A DNA stretch of 64,000 nt from Pseudorasbora parva (Eukaryota > Chordata > Actinopteri > Cypriniformes > Gobionidae). The stretch is taken from contig NC_090180.1 in NCBI RefSeq assembly GCF_024679245.1, positions 16,988,507 to 17,052,506 on the forward strand, written 5' to 3'. The position numbers and the translations under genes were made by a program. Positions 32,790 through 44,999 of this stretch are shown here, piece by piece; position 1 is the first letter of the stretch, and each line of letters opens with the position of its first letter. The notes beneath the pieces were generated by a model, which was not told the origin of the DNA, did no database searches, and worked only from the letters and a program-made list of their open reading frames with translations.

Positions 32790-32823
32790 TATGGTGTTCT
32801 TAATAATTCTTTAGGTGAGTGTA

Positions 32824-35190
32824 AATCGGTCATATAGTGTATATGTATCAAATTACCATATGATATCATGTGACCACTAGAGTATTTTTTGTAACTGAAA
32901 GGCTGTTATTCAAGATGATGATTATAGTCCCTATGACTACGAACATCCTAAAAAGTGCCATAAAAAAGTCAAAATTTCTCAGAATTAAAAATGTGGGTCA
33001 CTTTCATCTTGTCTTCTTTGTAATAGATTTTGGGATGTCCTCTACACGTTATATAGGTCAAATAAGTAATGGGCTAAATGAAATATTCTTCATTATTCAA
33101 TTTTGAAGCTGCACTCTCCAATCTTGTGATGTGATGGCTGGTATTCACTGGAGTGAAGGAGTAATGCTTTCATCAGCAGAAGTGGTTCTTAAGGTCAGCA
33201 GGACTGTACAGAGGCTTAAGACTCCCTCTCCACACAACCGAACAACCACGTCCCTCGTCTTTCAGCGCATGCCATATGAAATCGGGAACATTTTTGTAGA
33301 AATCTGCTTCAGCCGTGGAAAACCCACACTAATGAAAAATCCCTGAAGGCTCGAACAGGAGAGTGTTGGGGGAGTCGTTGTCCTTATGTCGCAGTTACCA
33401 GGATTCCGTGGCTACAAAACCACATTATTTGCTAGACTTGTGTTTTATTTTTCTCCTGAACAGAGAACTTATGGATTGTGGGTCATTTCCCTAGAAACAA
33501 AACCTTCCCTGACATCCTGTCAAAAAATGTTTCCCAAAAAAAATGATATAATGCAGGTATTTAATAATCAAATTAACTAAGCGAGTCATCCTGACTTAAA
33601 ACAACACATTAAAACAGTTGGAGTGCAGCCTTTCCTAAGATAAGACATGCTGAAATTATTTGTCATTTACATCAACTGGCAAAATTAGTATATAAAAAGT
33701 AAAAGTACACAGTAAGAATATGTTATATTTCAGAAGCTGTAGTTTAAATTAGAGCAAAAAATGAACAAAAGCTTTTTCTTAATTGCATTACACCATAACT
33801 TTTTCTGTATAGAGAGTAATACGAAATAATTTAGCTCATAATGAGGAACTCCTAAACTCTGTTTGACCCTCTGAGAACAGGGCAAGTTTTGACATGCGTT
33901 CAGAGATATTAGTGACAGTGTACATATTACAAAAAGAACCAGCAGCCAAATAATCTAAGGCAAATCCTGCAGATAAATGGCCATGATGTGTTGGAGATCA
34001 AAAGCAGGACTACACAACAATCTTTGAACCAAATTAATCCAACATGTATTCAAAAAATGTTAGACAAAAAAAAGAATGTTGATCCTACAATAATTTGTTT
34101 TGTGACAAATTTAATTTAATTTGTAAATAATTTGTGTTTTGTGATAAAGTGTTTTTTATTTTAACAGTTCACACACTGGCATTATTATTTATTTTATTTT
34201 TTAAAGGAGACATGTTTTGCAGCTCTTGTGTAGTCATATGGTCGTAAATTGCAGTCTTTTTTTCTTTTTCTAAGAACAGTGTCCAAAACCTTAGTGGTCA
34301 TGTAAGGTGCTAAAATAGGGTGAGCCCTTAAAGAGAGCCACCTGCAGAAGAGCAGACAGAATTATACCTGTCCCAGTTATTGTCCTTGCCCTCAATACAT
34401 TTAGGTGCTCTCAAATGGGTTAAAAGAACAATTTTCGACATAACTTCTGTGCAAGAGGACGCACCCTGTGGAGCTTTTGGATAGAAATTATGGAAAGGCA
34501 CTGTTCCCTTTAATTCATCATTCATCAAGATGCACAGTTATACTATTTAGCATCAACAATGCATTTAAGACTGAATTAAGACTGTTGGCTATAAAAACCA
34601 CAAATAGATTTCAGAGAAAGAATCTCCTACATGTAAAGAAATTTGATTCTAAAATTTTCATTGACTTCGTAGAACATAACAGTTTTTTTTTCAGTGGATT
34701 TGACACATTTCTCCAAACTCAGGTCACTGTTCTCAAAACAATTAATACATGGATCTACACTTTTATTTGTCCTAAAAATAAATTGTAAGTTCCCTTTCAG
34801 TCGGCCACGTCGATGTCACGTATTGGGATCTCAATATGTCAGTGCGGTCTCTCCTTCACGTAAAGAGGGTTACATATGTAACCGTGAGGTTTTCATTCAT
34901 TTCAAACAAATTACCAATCATATGCATAATGTTCTCTAAACATTGTGTACAAAACTCTCATATGTGTTCAGAACAGTTCACACTGGCAAGCACAATTTTA
35001 ATGTATCAGGAAAAAACAATGTCAGCTTTTTTTATTGGTTTTTCAAAAATCACAATCATTCGTGCACCATTTTTCCAAACACAACAAACAAAACTCACAA
35101 AAAACAAAACTGTTATTTGTTAAATCCTTAGTTGCACTTTTGCAATGTTATCAGTTAGTTCAAAATAAAGCTATCTGCTAAGTTTGTAAT
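32824..35190. other. Intronic, mostly unique
   Basis: No gene was seen. Around 34785-34885 there is a fish repeat fragment (CCCTTTCAGTCGGCCACG, GGGTTACATATGTAACCGTG), related to 59088-59190 (CTCTTTCAGTCGGCCAC, CATAACCGAGAC). Confidence 0.4.
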
Positions 35191-35357
35191 ATGGAGTGAG
35201 AGGTTTTGGAGAGGATAGAGCCAGGGTAATATTGAGATGGAGAGGGACAGTGAAGGGTAGAAGGAGATGGGGGGGGGGAAGGAATAGATGGTATAGGTTA
35301 AGGAGTTAGAGCAAGAAAAGCGGAGGATGTAGGAAGAGGAGTAGAGGGAGAAGAGAC
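35191..35357 (+). repeat. Purine-rich tract with a G10 run
   Basis: About 165 bases consist mainly of A and G (GAGAGG, GGAGATGG and AGGAAGAGG-type words) with few pyrimidines, including a run of about ten G. It is followed by a T28 homopolymer at 35479-35506. Such low-complexity DNA can expand or form unusual structures; no function is claimed. Confidence 0.6.
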
Positions 35358-35762
35358 TGGGCTTGGATACAAAAGTTGTTTTTGTACTAAAGTTTTCATT
35401 TCTCTGTAATGTGATCCCCTATTATATGTCAAAAGCGCAAGGAACATTTTATTTCTCAGCTCTTTTAAATTGATCCTGTTTTTTTTTTTTTTTTTTTTTT
35501 TTTTTTGTAAAATAAATGTCACAGACTCTTCTCTGGTGACGTATGCAATTCTTAAGTAATTTAGTCAACTTAAAACTAAACCCCTTTCATTAAACTGCAA
35601 GCTCACATTCTGTATGTCTCTATCCAATCAACAACACTAACAACCCCAACATAAAGAACTCACCCTACATTTTTCTTTCTATCAATTAATTTCACTCCTG
35701 ATGTATGTCATGGGATAGAAAAGATCTGTTTATATTTCCGTTACATATCAAGGTATCTAAAG

Positions 35763-35946
35763 CAGTGGATCTCAACCTTTTGACTTCAGACAATTAGAAA
35801 GATGTATATTCGATGTATATGTATATTCATAAAAATGACCAAGTTGTTTTCACTTATTTTAATACTTGGTTTGTATTGTTTTAAATGTTTTAAGTCATCT
35901 TGAGGACACTTTGGAAGTTTGTTGGCCCTCTGATTCAGAACCACTG
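35763..35946. mobile_element. hAT-like MITE (184 bp)
   Basis: The ends CAGTGGATCTCAACC and GATTCAGAACCACTG are inverted with mismatches. The flanks ATCTAAAG (35755-35762) and ATCTAGAG (35947-35954) match at 7 of 8 positions, an 8-bp duplication as in hAT elements. CAGTGGTTCTCAACC-type ends are known from hAT MITEs of vertebrates. Confidence 0.75.
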
Positions 35947-35954
35947 ATCTAGAG

Positions 35955-38021
35955 AGTATTTAGTTTGACAGAAATATGTTCAATTATCAATATTAATGGG
36001 AACTAATTAAAAAACTAATTAATTACAGGACTAATTAAAAAGTACATAAACAACATAGCCATTTAGATATCTCCACTTCATTTCACGTCAAAATCAAACT
36101 TGAAATGGGCTGAAAACATGATGACCAGCTTTGTGGTTTATTGTCTGAGGCCAAAGTGAGGACTTTGCCTCCTCATTTCAAAACACCACCGCACACCACT
36201 ATATACGCTAACTTAGCCTATATGATAAGTTAATTTTGTCAACTTAAACTCAAAGCAAACATGCATGGACTAAAACCCAAAAACGCCAATTCTGATTTAA
36301 TTAAGTGTGCATAATTAACCCTGCATGAAAACTCCCACCGAAGCCTATTTTGTCAAGTTGTTCTACATGGCCCTATCCATATCAAATTTTAATTGCTGCT
36401 TTTTAATTGTCAAATATGCCCTAATTGGCTATGTCTATTGCTTTGGGCAGTATTTGTCTTTCAGTGAGGACAAAAAAATGACTTTACTAATTTGAAGCTT
36501 GTCGCATCGCGCCTGGTTAGGACACATTGTTAGGCAATTTGTGGACTAGTTTAATAAAGTAAAAGAAACAGCCAACTTGCTTCACGCCTTAAGGTCAGCG
36601 AGCCTCTGTCTCAGGGGTGTTTGTCCACCGACTTGGCTGAGTGGCAAATCGATGAAAGAGGACTTAAATTCTGCACTCGCTACTAAGATAGCCAGGCATG
36701 TCAGCAAACTGAAGGACACTGAGCCCTTGGATAAACTCAAAAAGGGGGAAGGTCCCTGTGTCTATATTGATTTGACATGACTACCAAGAAAAAAAAATGA
36801 GCGACAGTGCTCCTGCCTTACAGTTAATTAAACATGACAAGTATACCACAGTAAACGCAGCTGCCATATCACAAGCATCTGTATATTCTTCTGCAGAACT
36901 AGAAGGCCTCAGAGAATAAACAAGATTGCATGTCTCATTTTAAATCAACCCAAAGCATTTGACTTGAAGTTTTAGTATAGAGTATTGAGTACAGCATACA
37001 ATATTGTCCTATGTTATCATATTTTTATCTGTGTGACGCTCTGTGCATCCTGCACACATTGTCATTTCATTGTTTTCCGGCGGCTGGCAGGTTTCCAGAA
37101 AAACACTGTTAGTATTCATAGGAAAACACCTGAGGCACCTGGGAGCCGAGCTGACTTGGCATAAGAGATTGAGCTGCTGCTAAATTATCTGCAATTGGAC
37201 CTGTTCCTCCACATACATATTCAAATAAGTGTCAGTGCTAGTGTGTGCACATACACAGAATGGGGGCATCCATGCTTCACTGAGATGAAGAAATATGATT
37301 TTTAATAGATTGTGGGAAAGTATTTTGCCAGAACTTTTTACAATATGCAGTTCTCATTCAAACGAACTGCATATAAATCAAAGTTTGGGAACTGAGCATT
37401 GAGTGACGGTCTTTTAATTTTGGTTGGGAAGCCAGCAAGGAAGAAAGACAAAGGACAATGAACAATGGAAACCAGAGTGACGTTATAATTGAATATCATC
37501 CTCTGCTTATTTTCTGCAGAACATCAATCCAATATGACCTTCGCTGAAACAATGATCTAATTCTTGAGCAGGCTATTGTCTCTAAAAGATTCAATTAGAT
37601 CAAACTTGATGGCGTTATTGAGGGAATATCCACAAATAGAGAACATGTGATGCTATGAACAGAAAGCATACTCTACATAATCATGCATGTGTAGAGGTAA
37701 CTGCTTGTCCAATGCACCAAACATACTTGAGTAATATATATTAAATGTGTCGTGCCTGTTTTACTATGGTGTAACAAATCTTAGCACTTGTCTGTGCCAC
37801 TAGCCAGATTCTCTTCAAACTGTTGCTCCACCACAAAATGAAATCGAAACTGACAGGAGAAATTCAAATACAATCCTTTATATTTACATACAGTATTTTA
37901 TTTTATTTTAAACATGAACCTGACACAAGCTAGTCTAGACAGCAGCACAACTTTAAGGAATCAAGATGCATATGTATATTATCAGTTAACTATGAATAAA
38001 TATCTTCTGCTTTGATTTCTA
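35955..38021. other. Intronic, unique; no repeat recognised
   Basis: A 67-codon plus frame at 36577-36780 has balanced composition but no recognised family. The stretch 37030-37230 is more complex than its surroundings and could be constrained. Neither point is shown by the sequence alone. Confidence 0.35.
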
Positions 38022-38030
38022 GCATTTACT

Positions 38031-38524
38031 TGCCTGACATGGTTATACTCAATTCTAGTCAGAATATGAGTCTGATACTGCTCCATTTGTCTGTGATTAT
38101 GGGGCGTGTTTTAACCGAACCAAGAAAAAAAGACCTCAATTGGATGGACCTAAAACCAATCAGAGCAATGTATAGTTGTCAACAGAACTCAACTACATTC
38201 AAGGTGGAAGAAGTAGAAGAAGTAGATGAGTGTACATTCTTTGCCGGTGTTGTAAAAAGAATTTGAGAGAATAGTAAAGGTGAATGATATATACAAACAA
38301 GTTCTCCTTTAGGATTAGAACGAGTTCACCCCGGTCTTTGTGAAGTTAATGCTTGCGTTACTGTTTATCATCTGTCCATCTTCGTATAAAGCCCGCCCTG
38401 ACAATTTCATTGGTCCAAACAGCTCTGGTTCAGGCATAGTTACTTCACAACGAATCAAGTCCAGACCCAGTTTCCCAAACTCAAATGTTGTGGGCAGGGC
38501 TAAATTTGTCTGGCATCCAGGCTA
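38031..38524 (-). mobile_element. TAGCC-ended element Z, copy 1, 9-bp duplication
   Basis: It is flanked by exact GCATTTACT on both sides (38022-38030, 38525-38533). It starts TGCCTGACATGGTTATACTC and ends GTCTGGCATCCAGGCTA. It is inverted relative to the family copies at 47663 and 49889. It has no transposase; the family shares terminus type and duplication length with element X. Confidence 0.8.
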
Positions 38525-38533
38525 GCATTTACT

Positions 38534-38999
38534 GAGACTCCTGTACCAAATTTCTTCCATAACACATCTATTATTGTGGTATTTATTTGAAATAAACCCA
38601 CCGTAAATGGTACATAAAAAATAAGTTGTTTGGTCTTGTGTACTTGTCGGGCAGTTTGTTTCGTCCTGTTTTGTAGTGGTTCTTAGCCATAATAACCTGC
38701 GATAAAAAACAGACTTTTGGTGAAAGTTAAAAGTCTGGCTAAACGATTTTAGACACAAACTTGCAGCCGCCACATGGCTGTTTTAAAACGGTGTCCACTT
38801 GGGACCAAAACTTGCAGGCTGGGCAACCGAGCCTGAATTTCTGCTGACACAGCCTAGAGCCAAAAATCATCGGATCATCTCCATACAGCAGAAAATCAGA
38901 CAAAATTAGAGCTGCTCACCAAGCCATATCAATCCCACACCATGTTCATCATTTGAAAAGTACCTGATATTTATATCATTCTATCTTTAATAAAGCCTG
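38534..38999. other. Intronic, nothing recognised
   Basis: No gene or repeat border could be supported here. Confidence 0.4.
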
Positions 39000-39530
39000 A
39001 GGAAATGCACAAATACAACAGAGACATTGTGAAATAACCTTTCAACCGCTTTACCTTCAACAGTGATGACGGAGGTTAATGCATTGTTAGCAGTGGTCTG
39101 TGCGTGGGTGTGCTGCCCTTTCCCTGAGGAGAAGGGAAGAAAGCAGCCACCCCTGCTATAAATAAACAGGCCAGGCCTGGCAACTAATCTAATAAAAATG
39201 TCCTTATTGTATCTGCCAAGAGCCGGCAGTCCGAAAGGGCAGGCGTGGTGCATGTGGAGGGCGCAGATATTGGCAAAAGATCGCTGAGTCATCACCTGGT
39301 GGAAGGGCGTAAGGAGTTAGATGCCGATTCTAATCCTCCTTCTACAGGCACTCAGCAATAATCAAGGTAATTAGTGTTGAGCCGAGAATTCATAATGACA
39401 AGGGCATCCATCTTCATTCAATTAATCGAAGTGAAGTGGAATTACTGTGCCACCAAACAGAATTGCAAAAATAATGACTCTTTTCCTAACAGACACCTGC
39501 CTACAATTAATCAAACCAACAGGTAGCCCT
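39000..39530. other. Candidate conserved non-coding block in the bcl2 intron
   Basis: This is complex, repeat-free sequence with clustered homeodomain-type cores (TAATTAG, CAATTAATC, ACAATTAATC) and no open frame of note, inside a gene with a very long intron. The call is inferred from appearance only; no alignment was possible. Confidence 0.25.
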
Positions 39531-40161
39531 GCCCCAAAAATTGAGTCTCTCTACCAGCTCAACTGAAGTAATTTTACTGTGGTAAACAAGAAAAAAGTGT
39601 CTGCATCCAAGTGCTCACTAACTAGTGAGAGTTTGCATGAAGCAAGTTGCATACCAGTAGAAGGCTGGACCAATTCAAGTTAGAGAGGACCAGAATATAG
39701 AATTAAATGCCCACCAAATGTACTGCAGTCACAGATTAAAAAATAATAAGCGTGATTTCAGAATTTAAAAACGTGTAATGATATATTGCACCAAATGAAA
39801 AAAAAAGGAAATATTCTTATAACCATGAATAAAAAAATAAAAAAATCTTCTTTTAATGTTCTGCACTTGTTTTTTCAAAACTTGAGGTTTGAGTTTCATG
39901 TAAATTTGGCCTTAAGCATCATCTTTGGGTCACTTGTTCTAGCTTGATAGCTTCTCCTCTAGCCAATCAATTGAAGAGGGGAGTTGACATCACTCCAATG
40001 CAACTACCAAATATTCCCTACCACAGTACATTTGGTTGGAGCATTTGTCAGGAAATTAATCCCATACCAGGGGCGAGAGTCACGTTTCTTAAGATGAATT
40101 ATACGTTCGTAAGACTATAAGTGCAAACGTTATTGTAAGAAGTTTTCAAAAAATTTCCTAA

Positions 40162-41658
40162 AGGGTTAGCTCACCAAAAAACGTAATTTCTGTCAATAAT
40201 TACTTAACCTCATGTCGTTCGACGTCCGTAAGACCTTTGTTCATCTTCAGGACACAAATTAAGATATTTTTGTTGAAATCTGATGGCAGACAGGGCTTAA
40301 TTGACACCAATGACATTTCTTCTCTCAAGACCCATATAAGGCACTAAAGACATCGTTAAAAGTCCATCTCACAACAGTGTGTCACAAATCAAGCCTCTGT
40401 GGCTCCCTCCGATCGCCACCAGAGGGCATTCCCACCCAAATATTAATTCTCACTCTGGACTTTATTACCCATAATTCTTTACCCTGTTCATCAGCCATCA
40501 TTGTTTACACCTGTGTATCATTAGCCACATCAACCTATATAAACCATGTTTACTCTCCCATTCACTACAAAGTCTTGTTAAGTTTAACACTACAATTCTG
40601 AGTGTTCTCCCATGTTTTGTGTCTCTTGGTTTTGGCTCACTTACCTGTTTCTAGACTGCTCTCTTGTAGTGATATAGCCTACCATAGAATGAATAAACCA
40701 CACCTTGTTTATTGCCCTTATAAACTCCATGGTTTAGCATAGCCTATATAGCCTAATCAGCATGCGCAAAACCATAGTATTTTTACTTCTCATGTTTTAA
40801 TAAAATAAAGGTCTATTTATTAAAACCAGTTCACTTAAGTTAATGATGTTTGTGGTTACAGTTTCATTCGCGGATCCTTTACGTCGGATATATGACTGAC
40901 CAATATTGAGTTGCCCATGCACATCTTAGATAAGATTTCTAAAAGTTTCGCACATACAGCACACATTACAGACATGCGTAAACGTGTATATGTTACATGT
41001 CTAAAATAACCTATAGAAAAAATAAACCAGTCTTGTAATTTTATCAATTTCGCTTAACAACTTAAAATATAATTTGCATGCACGGTACACTACAGTAAAA
41101 TGAATTTAAATATTTTTTTCAGAAAGTTTTTTGCAGATTTTAACAAAATGTTATTTAATAACAGTAGTCATAATATTTCCAGTAGCCTACGTGCCCCAAT
41201 CATCCTCGGCAAACTTCGACAGCTGGTTGAACCGTCTCTCTCGGTTATTTTTTAGTCTGACGTGCTACTTCGGCTTTTGTGTCTTACATCATCAACCCGG
41301 AACGATTCAGTTCGATTAATGAACCGGCTCAACCAGTTACTTGCTGAGAACCGGCTTAAAAGAACGATTCGTTCAAGAACCCCACTCAAGATCCCCACTC
41401 TGTTGGCTCACCGTTACACAGTGGCTCTACAGTAATTTTATAAAACGACAAGAATAGTTTTTGTGCGTAAAAACTAAATAATGACATATAGTAATGGGCT
41501 GATTTGACATTGGTGTTAATGAAGGCCTTTCTGAGCCATCGGATTTCAAATCAAATATCTTCATTTGTGTTCCGAAGATGACTGGAGGTCTTACGGGTGT
41601 CGAACGACATGAGGGTAAGTAATTAATGGCAGAATTTTAATTTTGGGGTGATCTAACC
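40162..41658. mobile_element. TTAA-type element, AGGGTTAG ends, ~1.5 kb
   Basis: The ends AGGGTTAGCTCACC and GGTGATCTAACCCT are inverted, and inner phrases ATGTCGTTCGACGTCCGTAAG and CTTACGGGTGTCGAACGACAT also pair. The flanks are CTAA (40158-40161) and TTAA (41659-41662). The interior appears to hold foreign sequence, including a possible LTR at about 40380-40725. Non-coding. Confidence 0.65.
40380..40725 (+). repeat. Possible solo LTR or LTR-like fragment
   Basis: It begins TGTCACAAATCAAGCC, has a CTATATAAACC box near 40535 and GAATAAAC near 40690, spaced like the promoter and polyadenylation signals of an LTR. No matching end dinucleotide with a target duplication was found, so this is weak. 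Confidence 0.3.
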
Positions 41659-41662
41659 CTTT

Positions 41663-42132
41663 AAAGCTACACTGTGTGATATTTTCCCCCATCTAGCGGT
41701 GAAAAGGTATATGGCAATCCAATGAATATTATTTACTGTTCCTCTCAATTCCGATTTCGTTTTAACTCCTACGGTGGCCGATTTAGTCCAAGATTAACAT
41801 AGCTTCCAGTTCGACCTTGTTCAAGAGTGCCATCAAGTGTTAAAACGCGAAAAGCGAAGCTTGAATTTACGGGTATGTCCCTCTTTGGCTAATGTACTGT
41901 CATGATGGAGGGGCAACATGGCGACCAGCATTCGAACCCCTCACCCGTATGTATTTTCAATGGCATATAAATTTATGAGAATACTTTATTACTTGAAAGA
42001 AGTAAATATACATTAATGAGCACATATATTTTTGAAAGAACTAAGTGTTTTTAGCTAAGAATAAAAGCTAAATAGCTAAGTTAAAATAAAAATAGAATAA
42101 GAAGGAAATAGCAGTTAAGATGATTTTCATTA
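41663..42132 (+). mobile_element. TTAA-type MITE start, abutting the previous element
   Basis: AGCTACACTGTGTGATATTT follows the TTAA at 41659-41662 that also ends the previous element. The segment reads like the left part of a frequent fish repeat (CCCCCATCTAGCGGTGAAAAGG). The right end was not located. Confidence 0.4.
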
Positions 42133-42134
42133 TA

Positions 42135-42378
42135 CACTCTAAAAAATGCTGGGTTAAAAACAACCCAAGTTGGGTTGAAAATGCACCAACCCAACAATTG
42201 GGTTGTTTTAACCCAATGGTTGAGTTGTTCTTACCCAGCAATTGGGTTGTCTTAAGCAACATTTAACCCAACCACTGGGTTAAAACAACTCAACCATTGG
42301 GTTAATACAACTCAATTGTTGGGTTAGTGCATTTTCAACCCAACTTGGGTTGTTTTTAACCCAGCATTTTTTAGTGTG
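42135..42378. mobile_element. Palindromic MITE with CACTCTAAAAAATGCTGGG ends
   Basis: The ends CACTCTAAAAAATGCTGGG and CCCAGCATTTTTTAGTGTG are inverted and flanked by TA (42133-42134, 42379-42380). Between them, ACCCAA / TTGGGT words alternate, so almost the whole 244 bases fold back. The TA duplication fits a Tc1/mariner MITE. Confidence 0.85.
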
Positions 42379-42380
42379 TA

Positions 42381-43159
42381 ATGAATGCTTTGTGAATCAA
42401 GGCCACAAAGTAATTACTGGTCAAACATTGAGTTTTGTGTCACATTTTGGTTAAAACGGTTAAACTTCTAGTTAAACTGACCTTTTGGTTCATTTGATTA
42501 ACTTGAAAGTCTTCTAAAACAGTTGTCATGATTGATGCAGAAGCAATGGGTTCAAATTCAGTTCAAACCTTCCATGTGTGAAAATGACATAACAGTGGAT
42601 GCTTAAGATCTTGTGACCATAACCGTTACACTAAAGATCAAACCAAAACATCAATGACTTTTATTGAGAGGACCTTTTGTTTCATATATCAAGAGCATCA
42701 TTTCAGCTTGCATAACATTTATGTATAATGATGTACATATACCTGGAAGTCTTCAGGTCCATCAATCTATGATCTATGCTGCACAAGGAGATCATAAATA
42801 TAGCCATAGCTTTACTGATATAAAAAGACTTCTTCCTCTTCACAGTGTTTTTGAACAGCAACATTAAGTGAGAGAAAAAAAATCTTCACTTACACATGCT
42901 TCCTGAATTGACACTGGGATAACAACAAATTAACCATGAGAAATATAACATACTCCTGCGGCAGCCTGCTGGGTCCTGAGGGATAAATAGGTCCAGTGAA
43001 GGAGTTTATTTACTGAAACCAAAGTACATTAATAGTACTAGGACTCTACAGAGTGACCAATTCAGTCACATTTTCAACTTAAAATGATTGGGAGCAAATG
43101 CGACAAACCGGTGTGAGTGACCAAAGCTCATGAATAGTTGTATAAATACATCTACACTG
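42381..43159. other. Intronic, nothing recognised
   Basis: No gene or clear repeat was seen. Confidence 0.4.
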
Positions 43160-43565
43160 TAGCCTGGGAAAACCCAGACAACTTCCAGCAAATTTAGATT
43201 TGCTCTGCAAGTAGTCTTGCAAAGAGCCCATTCAAGCCTATTTCTAATCCGTCGAAATCGCGGCACATATATGTTGGGGTGGGCTTTACACGATGATGAC
43301 AGCACAGATTTTGTACATTAAAAAGATGGATGGAACATCATCACGCTTTGGAACATCACTAGTTTGAATCAGCTATCGCATCTGTTTTAAGGGATTTAAA
43401 CTTTTCCTTTTCGTTAAAACCCGAGCAAAAAACAACACTCGTCTACCAGATGTGGATTACAACGGCTACTTTAATGAGGAGGATGGGGAGTGTGATCATG
43501 TGCTAACACCACACAGCAGCTCTGGATCTGGCCTTTCTGTGCTCTTTTCCACCTCAGACTAGATC
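43160..43565 (+). mobile_element. TAGCCTGGG-ended element, single end seen
   Basis: It starts TAGCCTGGGAAAACCCAGAC, like the termini of families X and Z, and contains GGGCTTTACACGATGATGAC, close to a phrase in family Z (GGGCTTTAGACGATGA). A right end with matching 9-bp flank was not found. Confidence 0.4.
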
Positions 43566-43569
43566 TGGT

Positions 43570-44639
43570 AATCATGTAAAAATTGTAAATAATTGTAAAT
43601 AAATAACTAGCATAACTATGCTCAAGTCTGAAAATGTTCTAATGCATCTGAAATGACTGAATTTGAATAAAGTTTGTAAGACACAATTTTCCAAAGACTC
43701 CTCAATATTATTTTATTGTCAAAATATTGCAAATTGCGTTCTAATCGCAATACAAATGCCTTACAACGGGTGCAAATGCCATTAGAGCTTGATGTTTTCT
43801 TTTCAACCGTCAATCCGAGATGTTTCAGTCGGCCTGAGATGCTATTAGGTTGTTCAAATTTTGCAAAAATGTTGGAGTGGCAGCGGACACCTATTATCAT
43901 GTTTCTTTAAGAACAACGGCAAAAGTCGTCAGAAGCCATTGCAACATCTTTCTCGAAATCACAAACAGAGAATTGCTGTCAGAGTCTGCATACGTCATCT
44001 CCTTCGTCGCTCTTGGTTTTAGGTCCAAGAGCGTTGAATAACATGATAATTAAGCAATATCACATGAGAAAAAGTGCTGTTGAGAACAATGAGAATAATG
44101 GGAAAACTTCCCAAATATCAATGTGATATTGATTTTATACAAAAAGTAAATATTAAGGGACTTACATTTTAGACACATTGTCTGTTTATTTTGCCAAGAA
44201 AATAGTTCCAAACAAAGCCACTGCACAAACATAGCAGTTTTTTATTAGATTTTTCACTGATGAATTAATCTGCTTTTTGAATAGATCGGGTGAGTCAATG
44301 ATTCAATGAACAATTCATAAAAACAGTTGCTGTGTTTGACTTGAAACTTGAAATAAAAGTACTGCAAGGCCAATTCAATAGCATACGTCTGCTCCCTAAT
44401 TGTTCTCGCAGTACTTTGATGTCATACACAGATTGGTCTGTGCATTGCCGCTTCAAGTCGAATACATCTAGGGTGGGTCTCAATCAGCTCCATATTTCAG
44501 TGGTAAGGGAACTGATCAGGAAGTCGGCCACATTCATGTACGCGATAATGATCCTATAAAGCTTGGGAGCTGATTGAGATGCACCCCTAGTCACTTGCTT
44601 TGTTCCTGAATTACTCTGCTGTTTTGAAAAAATCGATTG
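43570..44639. other. Intronic; fragment resembling the 49978-50586 insert
   Basis: Positions about 44333-44470 (TGTGTTTGACTTGAAACTTG, TTCTCGCAGTACTTTGATGTC, TTGCCGCTTCAAGTCGAA) resemble parts of the element at 49978-50586. A GGGTGGGTCTCAATCAGCTC / GAGCTGATTGAGATGCACCC pair at 44471-44587 forms a short inverted repeat. No gene was seen. Confidence 0.4.
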
Positions 44640-44995
44640 AATGAACGCAGTTCAAAATGCTTACGCTACAACCGATGTCATCGTCGCGCAAGTTACTCTT
44701 TTTCCGTAAATTGTATACGGAAGGTGGTCCACTGGAAGCTAGATATTTTACTTTATGTGTTAAATATGGATATTTTTCTTTCAAAAACCCACCGATTTGC
44801 TTTAGAAGGCCTTTATTAACCACCCCGAAGCTGTGTGGAGTATGTTCCTAATGGATGGATACACTTTTTTGGGCATCAAATTTTGGGCTGCCATTCAATG
44901 CCATTAAAGCTTGGGTTAATCAGGATATTTTTTTGTATAACTCCAATTATATTAAAAAAATCTATACGTATTAATCTGAAAGAATTATTATTTTA
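44640..44995 (+). mobile_element. TTAA-type MITE family member, partial
   Basis: It contains GGATATTTTTCTTTCAAAAAC, GGCTGCCATTCAATGCCATTA and AACTCCAATTATATT, matching the family at 890-1218 and 9989-10395. The borders are lost. Confidence 0.45.
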
Positions 44996-44999
44996 TTTA

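Larger units (their letters stand above)
31307..32823 (+). mobile_element. Tc1-like transposon T1, decayed, with a MITE inside
   Basis: The body matches copy T2 (55165-56330) at high identity. The right TIR ends GGTGAGTGTA at 32823; the left TIR is missing and homology starts near 31307. A 362-bp MITE sits in the right end at 32428-32789. This is a widespread fish Tc1-like family. Confidence 0.85.
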
